Source of the DNA: Crotophaga sulcirostris
Taxonomy: Eukaryota > Chordata > Aves > Cuculiformes > Crotophagidae
Reading direction: 5' to 3'
NCBI GenBank assembly: GCA_013397455.1
Contig: VYZB01000193.1
Coordinates: 1,050,972 to 1,114,971 of the forward strand
Length of the DNA: 64,000 nucleotides
Position numbers and translations under genes: made by a program. The notes beneath the pieces are model-generated. The model worked only from the letters and a program-made list of their open reading frames with translations, searched no databases and was not told the origin of the DNA. Positions within the stretch are counted from its first letter, which is position 1; each line of letters begins with the position of its first letter. Of the stretch, positions 1-14,929 are shown piece by piece.

Positions 1-3000
1 ACTTCATTCAACAAATATCCCTTCTATACAGACTATAAAAAGCATTTCCTCTTTCCTTTTACGAGTTTTGTCTGTATAAAACAATTAGAAGTGGACTTAA
101 AACAGCAGTCATTTCTGTGATGTACTTACATCAGCGGTTTGACAGCAGCAGAATCAGACATGACTGCTCAAATCTTAGGTGATAATCAATGCTATTTATT
201 AACCCAAATGAAGCATGCCTTCACCATGAGAGTAAAATTTTGTGTTATAACAGAGGACTCGTATCTCAACCAATATCATTCTAGTGCCTTTTACAAGTAT
301 TAAATGTAATTACATCTCATCCGAACTTCTGGAAAAGTACACAGATTACCATGAAGATATTGAGCATACTGTGGCACTTGCTGTTTCACTACAAGTTTAT
401 ATTGTAACAGCATCCATGGCAATTCAGTCAGGAAAATGGACTTAACTGTAACATACAGTTTAAGATGAACTGAAATAGGTATCAGAACTAGAGCAAAGAA
501 ACTGCAAAAAAGTATATGGTTTAGATTACACTGAATCTCGACCTCTGTTCCTCTGTCATCAGGAATTAAAGGTCTTGACCCTCTACAGACATAGTCCATG
601 CAGGGGTATGTATGGCTATAAATTTTTTCTGAAAAGTCAATCCTGCCTCACCTCCTTTCTGTCATGTTCCTGCCTTCTTACTGTCTCCCCCATGATGCCT
701 GGCCAGATGTTTATATATCCCCTTGCAGGGAGCTGTATGAGACTAAGACATAAAATGCAATAACCAAACAAACCACCAATCTTTCATCCCAAACAATTTC
801 TTTGATCCCCTGCTTGGCCACATAGCACAGGGAAGAGGACAGCATAAGGAAAAGTCTGTGTGTAAGGCAGAGGATGAGACAGATCTAATAGGAAAGTCAT
901 GGGAGTGCTTTTTCAGCCACAGCCACTTTACTGAATCACATTGCTTGCCATGATCATTTCAGACCTCCCAAACCTTTAAAGAGGTAGGGGAACTCCCTTT
1001 ACCTCAGGCAGCTACCAAGGCTGAAATTAGACAGTGACAGATCACAGTGAAGTATGCAGTTCTGACAATCCCTTTGAATGCTGTTTTTGGGTTACACAAC
1101 CACATTCTTCCAGTTCTCTCCCTGGTTCACAGGCTTTTACTGGTCTGAGCCATGGCTATAGCACATGTGCAAGCACAGTCATCAAACCACATTCTCTGCA
1201 AGTATACAGACACCCTCTTCCTTCAGCTATCAAGCCCTTGTTACATGCTACGTCCTTCCACCACTAATAAAACAAAGCCTTTATGAGTGCATGTGCCTGT
1301 TTTCACCAGCTGCTGTTACAATCATCACTCTTCTAAACAGCTACCATACTGGTGGAGTGAGTGATGTGGCTTACTTGCTGCAGTAGGAGTAGCAATAGAA
1401 ACAGCTCTCTAACCCTACTTCTGTCAAAATCAGTGTCTAGTTGTGTAACTTGTGCTTTGAAAATTCAGAGAAATAAATCATCCACCTTGTTGATTTATAA
1501 GTTGGTCTTAGCTTGCAGGACTAAATTGACTTCAAGGTTGAAGAGATTTTTCACTGGAGAACCATTCTGATCACCACCCTGCAACTTTATGTTCAACCTC
1601 GTCATTTGGTCAGAGTGACCTACTATTATGTACAGGGGAAAAAAAACAGAGAATCTGCTAAATATACACACCCCCTCATAAACCAGGCTAGAAACAGAAC
1701 ACCTGCGGTGAGGTAATCATCCAGACTCCAGAGCTCTAAATCAGCAGTTTTGCAGGACTCACTTGGTGAAAAAAAACCAGTGTTTTCTTTGCCATCTGTG
1801 ATACCTGAAATATAATGAAAGCAAGTCAATTAAGTCAAGAGACATGATGTACCAAACACTTAACGCTGGAAAGAACACTGAGGATAGTAACTACCTTCTC
1901 TCAGGACTCCTCACCAATTCATGGTACAACCTGTGCTGTAACATGGATTGTTCACTCGAGGAGAGTACAGGACAGGAAGAATGTTCTTTCCTTTAATGCA
2001 GTTTAGCAGCAGTCAGGACCATATGACTACATAGCTCTGCACAGACCCTAATGCACCAGCAGTAGCAATATGCTGTAGGGAAAAACAGTGGAACTGCCCC
2101 CTTTCCCCTACACACTGAAGAATAACTTTCCAGTTAATGATTCTACTTTACCTTTCTAGTGAACTAGACTACTTTCAAAGCCTTTTCTACATTTAACACT
2201 GGCATTTAACAAAACAAACAAAACTTCTACTTGTGCATGCATCTGGAAGGAGGGCTTCGGTGTTTTTTTAATTAGTCCTCGCAGTGAGCACATTATAGGC
2301 AGAAGTAGAGTATTATGATTACTCTTTACAGTGTATGATCAGACTAATTCTCATCAAGCACTAGCTCTGAGATCAGTTTTTTATGTTCCCCTAAACACTA
2401 TGCAGTACTCCACTGCTAACCATGCACAAAAAAACTTACTGTGACAGAATATTAGGACCAAGCTCTTATCAGGTATAAGAAGAGGAAAACTTCCTTCACT
2501 ATAAGCTAAGGATCTGGTTTTTCAAACCAAGCTGCCCACAGGTGTGGCCAGTAGATACCCAATACTACTGAAAGAAGGGAACAAGAGTAATTATTCATAC
2601 AACATGCAAAAATGACTGGTAGGGAGGGTTAGGGTGAGTTCTTTCCTGACGATTATAATAAGCAGTTTACTCTGAAGCAAAATAATTGAGTACTCCTTGT
2701 GGCCTGTGTGGCCACAGCTGCCAGCAAACAGGGAAAGCACAGCTGTCAGTCTCTGGAAGGTGCCATTTGAAGGACTCACAGTTTGGCACTTCTCAGGTTA
2801 GCTCTAACTAAAAGCCAACTGCTGATTTTAATAAAAAATTGACTGTTTGAAGTTAGGAGTTGTCAAGGTGACTAAGCTTCCTCCTGCAAAACTAGTTTAT
2901 GCAGCACGTTTCTCACATCTTAATTTCATTAACTTCCCCGCAATTTCTGACCTGAAAACTTGATAGCTTCCAGTTTCTACTGGTACACTTCTGTGTAGCA

Positions 3001-6000
3001 CATGCTGTGACTCAAAAAAAAGGTCTCTCTCCTTTCTAGGCCCTGACCAGAACAACACCATTACAAACTCTTATTTACTGGTATAACTAAAATGTGAGTT
3101 GGGAGGATCTGTGGTGATGTTTCTTAATGAATCCTTGAAACCTTAAGGCCACTTTCCACCATACCTCATCCCATGGATTTACATCACCTAAAGCAGAGCC
3201 GGACAGAAGAGCATTAGAGGGAACGGCTAAAAGGCACTTAAGTCCCAGCACTTTTCACTCACTTTTCATCACTGTAGATGCAGTGGAACAGGAGGAGAAG
3301 CTTTCTTATCAAAGACACCTTCAAATCAACAGGCAGCTGGTTACAGTGGTTACAGCAGTGGAAGAATTCACAGCACCTCCACTATTAACACTGAACATGT
3401 GTATAACCCATACACTAGTAATATTCTTCCCTCAGACAAGATTTCATAAGACTCACACATTCATACAACCCTTAAGACGTCAGAAGCAGAGGTTGGTTCA
3501 GACAGAACACACATCACTGAAGAGAGAAAAGGCTTTGTGAGATCAGAAGGAGGAAAGCCACCAAAATGTGTGGAGAAGTCATTGGGTAAACAGTTCTGCA
3601 CTATTTGCACTGCCTGCACTCAGACTCTGGGTCTTCTATCTTTTTCTTTTAAAAGCTTACTCCCAGTTTGAGAATCTGAATACATGGCACTTCATTATTC
3701 ACTAATATTCTGCTGATGGAAAACTGACTTAAATATATGCCCAGGAGGGCTACAAGATACAATTTTTGCAGATAGTTTGGCGAACCTTATATAAATCATA
3801 ATTTGCACATTCAAGTTAATTGTATTCAACTGAAGAAAAACAACACCAAAGAATATCCTTCCAAAACATCACTTATTGTTTCGTCTTAAAAGGTGATTAG
3901 CACCCAGTGTTTCCACCCTGCCACAGCCCTCCCCTCATTTTGTAAAGCCTTTTCATCCATTTATCAAAACCATGGCCTAGATTCCACACCCTACCTCACA
4001 TCATAATAGAAACAAGGGTAACTGTTATGCTGTTGAATGGCTCCATGCCTAGGTTTTGTATCTCTGTCTCCTGCTTCCTACCAGAAACACATCCTGCAAC
4101 ACCTAGAAGATAATAATGGTGTTGAGATTTTTTTCACTATATATTTAGCAGTTCTACTACATGGCTTTATTACATTCATTTAAACATTTCAATTTACCCA
4201 TTAGAATTTTAGTCTTTATCAATACTGAGAATGCTCATTGTGTTCACACAGATTTTAGCACTAATTTATTCCTAAATTGGCATTAAGTCAAAACAGCCTT
4301 AGACCTACTGCCCTTTACGATGCTTTCATTATTCTGGTTGCTACATATATAAATGGTTAGGAAATGGCATTGCTACCTTGCTATTCTTTATCCTGTTTCA
4401 ATCACATCTTTTGCCACCCATGCATTCCATACATTATGGTTTTGAACCTCTCCCAGATTATTTGAGTAAAGCTAGCTGTATCACACACAATAGCTGCTAT
4501 TAGAGAGACAGATGCCATCATAATTTTGGAGGCAGTGATCACCACCGATCCCAAGAGCACTCCCAAATAATAATACATCTGCCCTCTGAAAAGCATGCCA
4601 ACCAGGTGACTAACTTAGAAGAACTGAATCCCTATCCAAGCAGAGCAGGGAGAAAAGCCTCAAGTTTTCTTTAGAAAAATGAGTAAGCACTCATGATAGC
4701 AACTCACACAATTAAGTTTCTAAGCAAGTGGTTCTTTGAGGGAGCCACTGTCTTGCAGATCACTACTCTGGCTCCAGCAAGACTTGAAACTTATACTATA
4801 CGCGTTCTTTAGGAATCACTGATAGTAACGAAGGAACACTAAGGTACAAATCACTGGAGGTGTATCTGTAGATGCCATGATTACAGCAAATTGGATGGTA
4901 GCTAATAGACAGCTTCTCCCATACTGCTTCACATGCTAAAAATACACTTCTGAGAACACAGATCAGAGAAAGATTCAGAAATGTTTTCCCTTATTGTTTT
5001 TTCTCTATAAGGAATTCCTATCGCTTCTAGTCCTCTCTTTGTTTCAAAATATCCTTTTCATTTTCCTGGTGCATTTTTTTATTTCTCCCCTTCTTCACTC
5101 TACTATTTGGTGCTTCTCACAGTTAAATTCAGGAACTGCAACAAGCTTTGGTTTAAGTGCTAGCTAAACAGCAATACAGAAGGCTGACAGCAGGCCCCAA
5201 AGCAAAGGCTGCTGGCTACATCCCTTTTTGTCTCTTTTGAGTTTCTAGCTCTAGAAAACATGGAAAACAATCAGGCAAATATAAAAAGAAAGTGTAAACC
5301 ACCTACATTTGCTGCTTTTTATATCAGTATGTGCAGACAGGTTCAATTATTAAATTATTGTATGTGTGTGGGAGTACATGCAATTACAGAAGTATTCTTC
5401 TTGCACACTTCCTGTTTTAAGAACAGGACAGCATTACTATGAGCTATGCAGCCTGTAAGACCAGAGCCTATCTACCATTTCTTCACCTTTTTGATCTAAA
5501 ATAAAATAAGATGAGTTCCATTTAGGTCAGAGGCAGACTAGTGTGACACACCTGGGAATTCAAGATAAAATCCACTACTTTGTGATTCATTCTTTAATAC
5601 ACCTGCTTAAGCTAGCATGACAAGTGTGGTATAAGTAATATATAAACTTAGAGAACATGATCACTATAAAGGAACATGATAAATATAAGAGAAAGTGTCA
5701 AATACTGACTATATCTGTTATAATTACAGTAGAATAATCTGCTACTGCCAGGAAATCAGGATTGTCCACATTCTGCTAAGCATCATCACTCATGTCACTT
5801 TCAGCTCTACCTTCTTTTTACTAAAACAAATATGAACATTGGCACTATATTTTCCATGACTAAACGGCAAAACCAAAAAAACCACCAAACAACAAAACAG
5901 GCAAAACTGAAATGTTTTGAATATGGAAAAATAAAGAGCTAATTTGCAACGCAAGCATACATTCAGATTCAAACATATTTCAATCACCAAACTGAACAAA

Positions 6001-6207
6001 AGGAGCTAAATTAAGCTCACAGCAGTAACACCGCCATACTGATATACTTCCAACACAAAATAACACACAATTTATCAGAAGTTCTCAAAACTCTCTAAAG
6101 GCCTTAACAGAGATTTACTTTATTGATACTTTATTCACTTTATCAATACATTGAAAAATCTTGAGAATATAATAGAGATATGAGTGCCTCTGAAATTGTG
6201 TAGGTTT
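1..6207. other. Non-coding, probable MOB3B intron 1
   Basis: AT-rich, only short chance open frames, no repeat element recognised. Intron status is inferred from synteny. No MOB3B coding exon is seen on the minus strand. Confidence 0.5.
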
Positions 6208-6401
6208 CATAGAATCATAGAATGGTTTGAGTTGGAAGGGACCTTAAAGATCATCCAGTTACATCCCCCTTCCCATGGGCAGGGATACCTTTCACTATAT
6301 CAGGTTGCCCAAAGCCCCATCCAGCTTGGTCTTGAACATTTCGAGGGATGGGGCATCCATGACTTCTCTGGACAACCTCTTCTAGTGCCTCACCTCCGAA
6401 A
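6208..6401 (-). mobile_element. CR1 LINE, 3' fragment
   Basis: Starts with the inverted tail ATAGAATCATAGAATGGTTT and continues with the avian CR1 3' end (GGAAGGGACCTTAAAGATCA, CCATGGGCAGGGA). 5'-truncated; about 195 bp. Confidence 0.93.
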
Positions 6402-7189
6402 CGCAAACTGTAGTATTCAAAGTCCAGCGTAATTTAGTGAAGCAGTTTCCATCTACAGTGAGTTTAAACAGATGTAATATGTAGCTGTTCTGGCCTACAG
6501 TGATGTAACAGATTCGCTTCACATTCTATAGATTTCATTCAAAGTTTGTAAATTTGATATAACCTCCAGTTTTTCAAAAGACACACTGGTGGAGGAAGAA
6601 TATATCCCTTCATTTCTAATGCACAGGTATCTGTCCAAGACCTCTTAAGCCACATGACTTAGTACCTTGCAAAACTCCACAAAACACCTGTCATCTGTGG
6701 TAGGTTGAACACATAAAACTTTTACTTGCTGATAGCAGCCTCTGGATATACTGACTCATATTTCATCTGTGTGGCAAAGATACTGTACCCAGACTGTGAA
6801 ACTGCATACTCCATACCTGAACCATGCTTTGTACAAGAGATTTCACCATAGGATGGATAAAGAGTAAGGGGTAACGTTATATGCTCGCTTCTGATCTGTC
6901 ACATCCCTTTGTCATTAGAACTGTTAGTTTAATTGCATGGTACAGCTTTACCAAAAAAAAAATAACCAGGAAACATTATGTTAGGCATTATGCTTCTTGC
7001 CTGCTTAAGACTGCATAATGTTTTCATTATCAGATGAATACAGTTAGTCTGGTGTGCAGATGGTCCACTGCTGCAGTACTGTTCTCAAGAGCATTAAAAT
7101 ATGAAACTTCACTGGAATAAATTTAAACAGTGCAGACAGCAACCCAAGCAAATGAATTTGTTTACTTTTTTTTGCCTAAAGGTATAATG

Positions 7190-7822
7190 AAATGGACTGG
7201 TGGGTGATGTTGTGGTCAGAGGCTGTCTGGGGTGTAGTGATGATGAGATAATAGAGTTTTCTGTAAACAATGTAACAAGAAAAGGCAGGAACATTACATC
7301 CATGCTGGACTTTCAGTGGGTAGATTTCTGATTATTTAAGGAACTAGTCAGGATAGTACCTTGGGAAATAGTTCTTAGTGGCAAGGGGGTCCAGGAAGGC
7401 TGGATGTACTTCAAGAATGAAATCTTGAAGGCGCAGATGCGGGCTGTCCCGATGTAAGAAGAGTCGTAGGGGCAGACGGCCGGCCTGGACAAGTAAGAAG
7501 CTTCTGAAGGAGCTAAGTAAGAAAAAGAGGATGTATCGCCATTGGAAAGAAGGGGACATAATCCAGGTCATGTTCAAAGATGTTGTTAAGTCGTTTAGGC
7601 TTGACATTAGGAAAAAGTTCTTCACTGAAAGGGTGATTGGCTATTGGAATGCGCTGCCCAGGGAGGTGGTGGAGTTACCAACCCTGCAGGTGTTTAAGAT
7701 GAGACTGGATGAGGCACTCAGTGCCGTGGTTTAGATGATGGGTTGGTGTTAGTGTTGGGTTATAGGTTGGATTCGATCATCTCAGAGGTCCTTTCCAACC
7801 TTGTAATACTGTGAAACTGTGA
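7190..7822 (+). mobile_element. CR1 LINE, internally deleted copy
   Basis: 7190-7590 matches the CR1 ORF2 link between endonuclease and reverse transcriptase in decayed form (peptide traces GPGRLDVLQE in one frame, [20 protein letters not shown] in another). It then jumps to the 3' coding end ([20 protein letters not shown]) and ends in an ATACTGTGA-type tail. The whole reverse transcriptase region is missing. Confidence 0.9.
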
Positions 7823-10800
7823 AAGGGGAGATCTGTGGGGAACACAAGGAAACAACTTATTGTTTCAAGTCTTAGTATCCCTGAAAACTGTAACTACCCT
7901 TACTGCTATCCTACTGCCTGCTTTGAGTTTAAATGCTAGCTTGCACACAGAAAGGTCTTCAGGAACAAACTTTCCATATAAAAACATTCTCATTTAAGCT
8001 ATGTTTGGTCTAAATAGATCACATCAGATGAAATATACTGGACCATTGTACATTCCTTCCTTCAGTTTAACTGATAAAACAAGACTAACCTGTCTAAAGA
8101 GAAGCTTTGATCATTAAAACCAGTACAGACTGTGCTGAATTTAATACTAGTGCCTAATAGTGTTACTGCCGCAATATAAACACAGTGATAAGGACATAAT
8201 TAAACCCCATAATTTACAAGTATAAAGGCAATATGAACAACACAATAATATATCTGTCATCTTATTTTACTGCATTGCTGAGCATAAGCCCATATTAAGA
8301 GCACCTAATGGCCCTACCTCAGAAATCTAATAATTACAAATAACAACTCAGCAACTCAACTTTCTGGACCAAATGTCAGGTTATTTGGCGTAATAAACAA
8401 TCACACATATGAAATCAAATAAGCAGCTCCAGAAACTCGCAGTTGTCTATCAGTAGCTTTTTGGGTTGGAAACCTGAAGAAGAGAGAGTAGCACAGCTAT
8501 GCCTCTGGACTAACACTGCCTAAAATGGGCTAAATTCTGAAAGAGCCTAGAAGTAAACAAGTTTTTGACTGTACAATTTACAGGGACAATACAATTTCAG
8601 CCAGGGAGACAATTTCATACTGACCCCAGCCTCATCACATAAGCAACCTGACTTAGCCAGCGCTGATGCTTCATCACTCCACATCCCGGAAACAAAAATG
8701 TCTTGGCTTTGTCATTACCAGCCCACTCCAGTTCTCAACATGTCGCTACACTACAGTCCTCAGAGCATGAAAACTTGGAGGCTTTCTGGCCCTTTGGAGC
8801 ATCCAGATGTAGCAGTACACTCAGGCTAATCAATGCTCTGCTAATGCAGAGCACTGGTGGCTGTAAGACAGATAAATACAGTAGGCCAGCAGGAACAAGT
8901 GTTGCTGCCACTGCCATGACTGAGAACATGGCAAAAGTTAAAGCTTTCAGTTAACCTGTGTGGGTTATTGTCATAACAAAGTATATAAATCCAGGAAATT
9001 TATTTCTTCTGGGATGATGTGCAGGGTAGTGATAAGACACAGAGGGGTTACAGTTAGAACTTTTGGGAAGGGAATCATCTGTTCAAATACAAGTACCTCT
9101 CTTGTAGATTTTGACATATTTAGGTCTGGTCTAGGTTGTCATTATAATTAATGAAGAGAAATGCATTTCTACCACATGACTAATCTCATTCTAGACACAA
9201 AAACATACACCAGATACATCCAACTTAAAAATGCTCATCTGTTTCCTCTAACAATAAAGGCAGCCTAAGGTAATGGTCCCAGATGTGCAAGTTCACTGTA
9301 AACTAGAAGCCACAGATCCCATCCTTAACACCCCTACATGCCCTCAGCACAAGCACATCATTAGATTACAGGCACACTCCTTTGCCCATTTTTCTTCTAC
9401 TGTCTTAACAGAAGTACAGTAATGCTTATATGTAAAATGAAATTTCATTAATACATCCAAGGAAAACATGGTGTGATGCAAGATATTTTTAGAAATTCAT
9501 AATTATTATGTAAAATTTATATTGGTTCTTTACAAAAAGACACAGTAAGACTTCTCTACTGAATTTTAATACAGCAGTTCAGAAGTGGGTCTCATGACAG
9601 TTGATATTTCTGCAACAGATTATGAAACCTAATACTCTCACATACGACTTAAAGTCTATAGCACAACCAAAAAGAAAACCCCAGTCCCTGACACTTTCTA
9701 TCTAGTCTCATTAGGCGCCTTACAGTAATGCAAGCACTGGTGGCCTCACACATACTGCACTATAACTTTGAAGTTACTCTTTTCCAGACTTACTCCTCTT
9801 AAACGCAAGGCAATTCCATTGACTCAGTACACGCAGATATAAAGTATAACATGAAGTTCAGAAATGTAAGGATACTGGTCACTACCATGGCAGAGAGAAA
9901 GCCCTCCTCAATTTCATTAAAGTAACTTTACTTGCAAAGTTCTGTAACACCTGAAACTTCATTGAGTGTAAACATGCTAGTGAGAACTCAGTCAAAATTT
10001 TTAAGCAACACTATCAGAAATCTGTTGGACAATTTGGCCCTGCTGAAAACACCAGATACTAACATAACTTTCTTGCTTCACCTTGCTAGATCCCCAGATC
10101 TTGCCTATGCAAGGCAAATGACTCCTAAATTCAAAAGGTCTTACATGGTCAGTTAATGAGGTCATCACAGCAGACTCCCATCCATCATCCTGTGTGGATT
10201 CTGCGGCCTATCTTGATGGAAAGCAGCCAGCCTTAAGAATTTTGGAGGCTGGCTTTGCAGTAAACTTATCTGTTTCAGTGAGAAGGCTGGGTTACATAGG
10301 ATTCTCCCAGCTCATGCTCCAATTTCACTGGAAAGAGATAGATCATTTATAACATTATTTGCAGTTCTGCCTAAACAAGAGACCTGGCACTTGCATTTGG
10401 GTGACTCTATTCTGTACAGCAGCACACACAGCAGGCCTCAAGATTGTCTAAAGCAAAATACATAAGTAAAGTTCTTCTTCTTCCAATCCCTCATTAAAGA
10501 GAGAGAAAAGCTGTCCAGATACGCAGTGATGAAGAATTGCAAAATTCCCAAGGATTTTGCAAATGAAAATTTATTTTTGCTAATTTCCCTCCTCTGAGGA
10601 CACTAAGGGACTTAAATCACGCATCCCCTGTGTTGTGCGCTATAGAGATCAACTATATTTTGTAGCAGATCATTCCATTCTTCTAACCTTCCAAGATGCT
10701 TCAGCAGAGGGCTTTTCAGCCCAAGCATTTTTGTTGCAAGACAGTCTCTTAAACGTAGTGTCAAATGAAGATTATGTTCAGGGATTACAGTGGAAGGCCA

Positions 10801-11754
10801 TCAGTATTCTACATGTGTAACATTACATTTTATGACTGTCGTCCTCTACACACCCAACAAAAGAACACTGCTGCTGCAATTATCCACATTTGGTGACACT
10901 GCAGAAACCAGTAAACTGCTAGCCACAAAGCACTAGAAAAACTTAGGAGGTAAGAAGCCTACACTTGCAAGCCAAATGAGCTGTACAATCCAAAAGGAAT
11001 TTTTCTTCTTTATAATTCTTTAAAAGCCATTAACGTAATCAAGTTGTGTTTGGTGTCCAATAAATGAAAAATAAATTAGATTTTAAAAGCTACCTTATTA
11101 TAATAGTAGAAGACCTGGTTTTCAAATGGCTCCTTTCCCTCCTGTATTATATAAACACAAAATTCTTATAAAAACTCATCCCACTGTCTTTTGTGTAAAA
11201 TATTTGCCTCCTCACATGCTTTGTGAACAGCAGATAAAAGCAAGAAACAAGATAGGAACCATTTGCCCAAGGTCACACAGGAGGTCAGTAGCAGACCAAG
11301 GAAGAAAAACATAGTCGACTCCTTCGGCATTGCCATCTGTTTGTAAAGCTGGACTCCAAACACGCTCTTGTAGTAGACTGGCACATCAGTTTAACTCTGT
11401 TTGAACCCTCTCAATGAAACATACGTCCCAATTTCCACTGATAATGCAGTCCTCTGTACCTAATACATTCACAATGAAAACGAAATAAGTATGGAAATAA
11501 GTTCTGAAGTAAGTCAGAAAAATGGGTAGCACAAACTTGTCATCTTCTTATCATTCAGGAAGTTTTTTCTCTGAACTGTTAGGAAACTGCACTGCTCTTA
11601 AAGTTATTTTAACTTAATGTAGTACCACAAGTGATCATAACTGACACGCCTGCCAAAGTAGTGGTGCATTTCAGGGGTTCATCTTGTAACAACTTGTGGT
11701 TTGGGACCTGTTAGAGAAATTTCAGTTACTTCACCCTTTCAGTATAGATGTGTT

Positions 11755-11955
11755 GCTGTGCTGGTTTTGGCTGGGATAAAGATAATTTTTTACATAGTAG
11801 CTAATAGGAGGCTATGCTTTGGATTTGTGCTAAAAATAGCATTGATAATCCATGGGTTTTTTAGTTATTGCTGAGCAGGACTTAAACAGCGCAAAGGCCT
11901 TTTTGCCTTCTCACACCACTCCACCAGTGAGCAGGCTTGGGGGTGCACAAGAAGA
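11755..11955 (+). mobile_element. Avian endogenous retroviral LTR fragment (ERV type)
   Basis: GTGCTGGTTTTGGCTGGGAT, then a TTTGGATTTGTGCTAAAAA segment, TTATTGCTGAGCAGGACTTA, CACACCACTCCACCAG and GGGGGTGCACAAGAAG follow an LTR common in bird genomes. It breaks off after about 200 bp. No internal retroviral region adjoins it, so it is a solo LTR fragment. Family assignment is from memory of the pattern. Confidence 0.65.
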
Positions 11956-14929
11956 ACATCAAAAGTTCCCATGTTCAGATACAGTCCCAAACACTGCCCT
12001 GTTGTTTGCTAGACTGCTGTGTGTGCTGAGCAATTTTAAAACAAGCATTGGTGCCAAAAGCCTAGACCACTGACTAACTGCACTGCATTAAAAGGCACAT
12101 GTGCTAATTCACTAATTCCAGAAGCAATCTCCTCACATATAGTTCAAACAATCTCTTACTGAGCAAAGACTGAGAAATTGTTTAGGAAACCAATCTAGGT
12201 CTTTCACAGACAGACACCTACAAAATCCTAAGTAGCAAAACACACAGTACAAATAGCTCTTCACTCTCGAGTCCCTGGTTACACAGCACATGAAACAAAT
12301 GTCGCTGGACTCAGATGCTACCAGTTACCATATTCATGATGTCACCATCTCCCCAGGGGAAACAAACCTAATCTGAAACACTAACATTTACGGAAGGTGG
12401 AAGAAGACACAAACAAACAGGGAGAAGTTGGCATGGTTTTTACTCCTGTTGTCAAACCAAGTTAATGTCAATACTCTTTGTCCTCATCTTATTTCACGTG
12501 TTCACAAAAAGTCCGCTGCGACTACACTTGACAATAATGCTGTCATGCATTACTAACATACTACATATGTGTTATTAAATTTTAACAATATTTCAGAGAA
12601 AATATGTAATTACACCTCTATTACATTTCTCAATGAATGGCCTAGAAACAAAACACTACACAGTTCAACTACCCATCTTGCTTCCCACAATAAGTCTCCA
12701 AACCATCAACCAGCTTCAATGATGTGTGAGAGTACAGTTCAAACCTCAAAGTAAATATTGTCCTCCAGAGTATACAAAATTAGCAGCTGGACAAGGATGA
12801 AAACAAGCCCACTGATCTCACTAAAGCAAAACCTAAGCACTCAGCACATGTATAACTGAAAATTAGTTACAGTATGTCTTGTCTTATGTTCTGAAAGCTT
12901 TTACAGAATAGGAGGAGGAGGAAGAGAAGTTGAGAATGAAGTGAAAGGAGGACAGAAACCAGGCTCCATTACCTCTTGAAATTAAATTTTAAAACTTATA
13001 ATCACACCTGGCACATATAGTTAGGTCTCCACCTCACCATGCCTGGGCAATTCTGCATCACTACTCAGTTGGCAGTTTTCCTACAGTCATGCCACATTGT
13101 TCAAAATATTTCTTACACATAAACTGCCATGCTGAAACACAAAGAATTTGTCAGCACGACAAAGAAGTTCTCATTACATCAGAACAGTAGTTGCTCTCCA
13201 TCGGATATAAGTGACCAGAAATACTCTGTTATTTGTTATTATGAGACGACACAGGATAGCCTCCAGAACCACTGTATGCATTTACTGTAAAGTGAAATAG
13301 TATTAATGCATGCTTGTAGCCTCTAATACTCATACAGGCTAACATGCAAAACAGAGGTTTGTATCTGGCACCAAGACTGTTAAGAGTGAGGTCTTCAGGA
13401 TGCATAAACTGGTCAGAAATCTCAGGTTAAACTGGTGAGGTTCTCAACTTTTTATTAGTTTCGTTTTAAATGGCTTTGCTCTGTTCAATATTCCGCAGCC
13501 AGTCTCAATATGAAATATTAAAAATGAGGAGCTGAAAAACAATATAGCTAATGCTTCCCTCTCCTGCAAAATGGGACTTGTGGATGTCACAATGAGACAA
13601 GATAGCGCAACTGCCTCACATTGTCTTCTGCACAGCATGGGTTCCTATACTCAGAATACCAGGTTTCCAGGTTGTTAGTGCCACTTCTCCTTTTAAAAAG
13701 ATCTGAAGGCAAAGAGACCTGATGCAAATAGTTGCCACCACTCTAAAAGCTAAGCAATAATTGCTTTTCCTCAGAGGCCTAATCACGTGAAATCAGCAAG
13801 ATAAGATTACCGAAGCCTAAACATATAATCTCAGTAGATCTGAAGACTGCCTGCTGACGAAAGCAGGTCCAGATCCCATACCATGTTCTTCTGATCATCC
13901 CTATGAGCCAGCATCATCTCTACTCTTATTTGCCAGTTCAAGGTAGAAAAGCAGGCAAAAAATTGTCATTCCTGCTCCCACCTTTCTCAGAGAAAGAGAA
14001 GGGATTGAATTTTCAGTCACATTAGATTCCTAAGCTGAAACAGTCCTAAGGCCAAACAAAGGGAGACAGGACGAAGTCTTTGGATACAAGCAAACTATTA
14101 GATCAGTTTGGCTGCATGTGGTAAAACTTCACACTAAGCTCAACATCATCTATGCCCATTAGAGGCTTGCTCCCAAGAGCAATTTGACTGACAAAGATCT
14201 CTAAAAACAACTGCAGCATGAAACATTTCCTCTGCAATTGGGGGTAAACAAGTTGGCTAGGTGGAGCTTTCCCTATCACACTTATTGGATTCTGTGATTC
14301 AGGCCTAAGGGTTTTTCTCATCTGAGAGAAGAAATATAGTGACGTTTGCACTCTTCCCAGAACGAAAGCAATGCTGCTTAGCAGGAAAACCGAGTGAGTC
14401 TTTCTCCTGGAATCTAGTCTGGCATTTTGGTTTCATATTTTACCACACAAACAATTTTAACAAGACCGCCACTGACTAGTACAAATAAGAAGGCATTAGG
14501 AACATTTTATCTCCTATCACTGTTGGAGATGCTTTCATGACTGCTATTTTATTGGCAGCCAAGATGACCCTCTTACAGACGGATGACCAATAATGCTAGT
14601 CTAACTGTTTATTACAATTGATTGGAGGCAGATGAGAACCCTAGGGTCACAAAAATCTAACACAAAAGTCTGACAGTGCATCCAGATGGAAATTCCCTTG
14701 GAAAGCCAAACAGCCTTTGTAGGGTATTCCACCTTTGTTTTACTGGCAGGCTGACCTCTAGATTTCCCCCTGGCAGATACTGCAATAAAGATCAATATTT
14801 TCTTCTTATCCTTGCAAGCGTTCCTTCACTTGTACAGCCCTCAATAACACAAATCAGGTGAGATGTCTGGTTTATAAGCACTTAGATGAGACTGTGGTTT
14901 TCCTATTGGAATTGCTGGTTCTCGGATGA

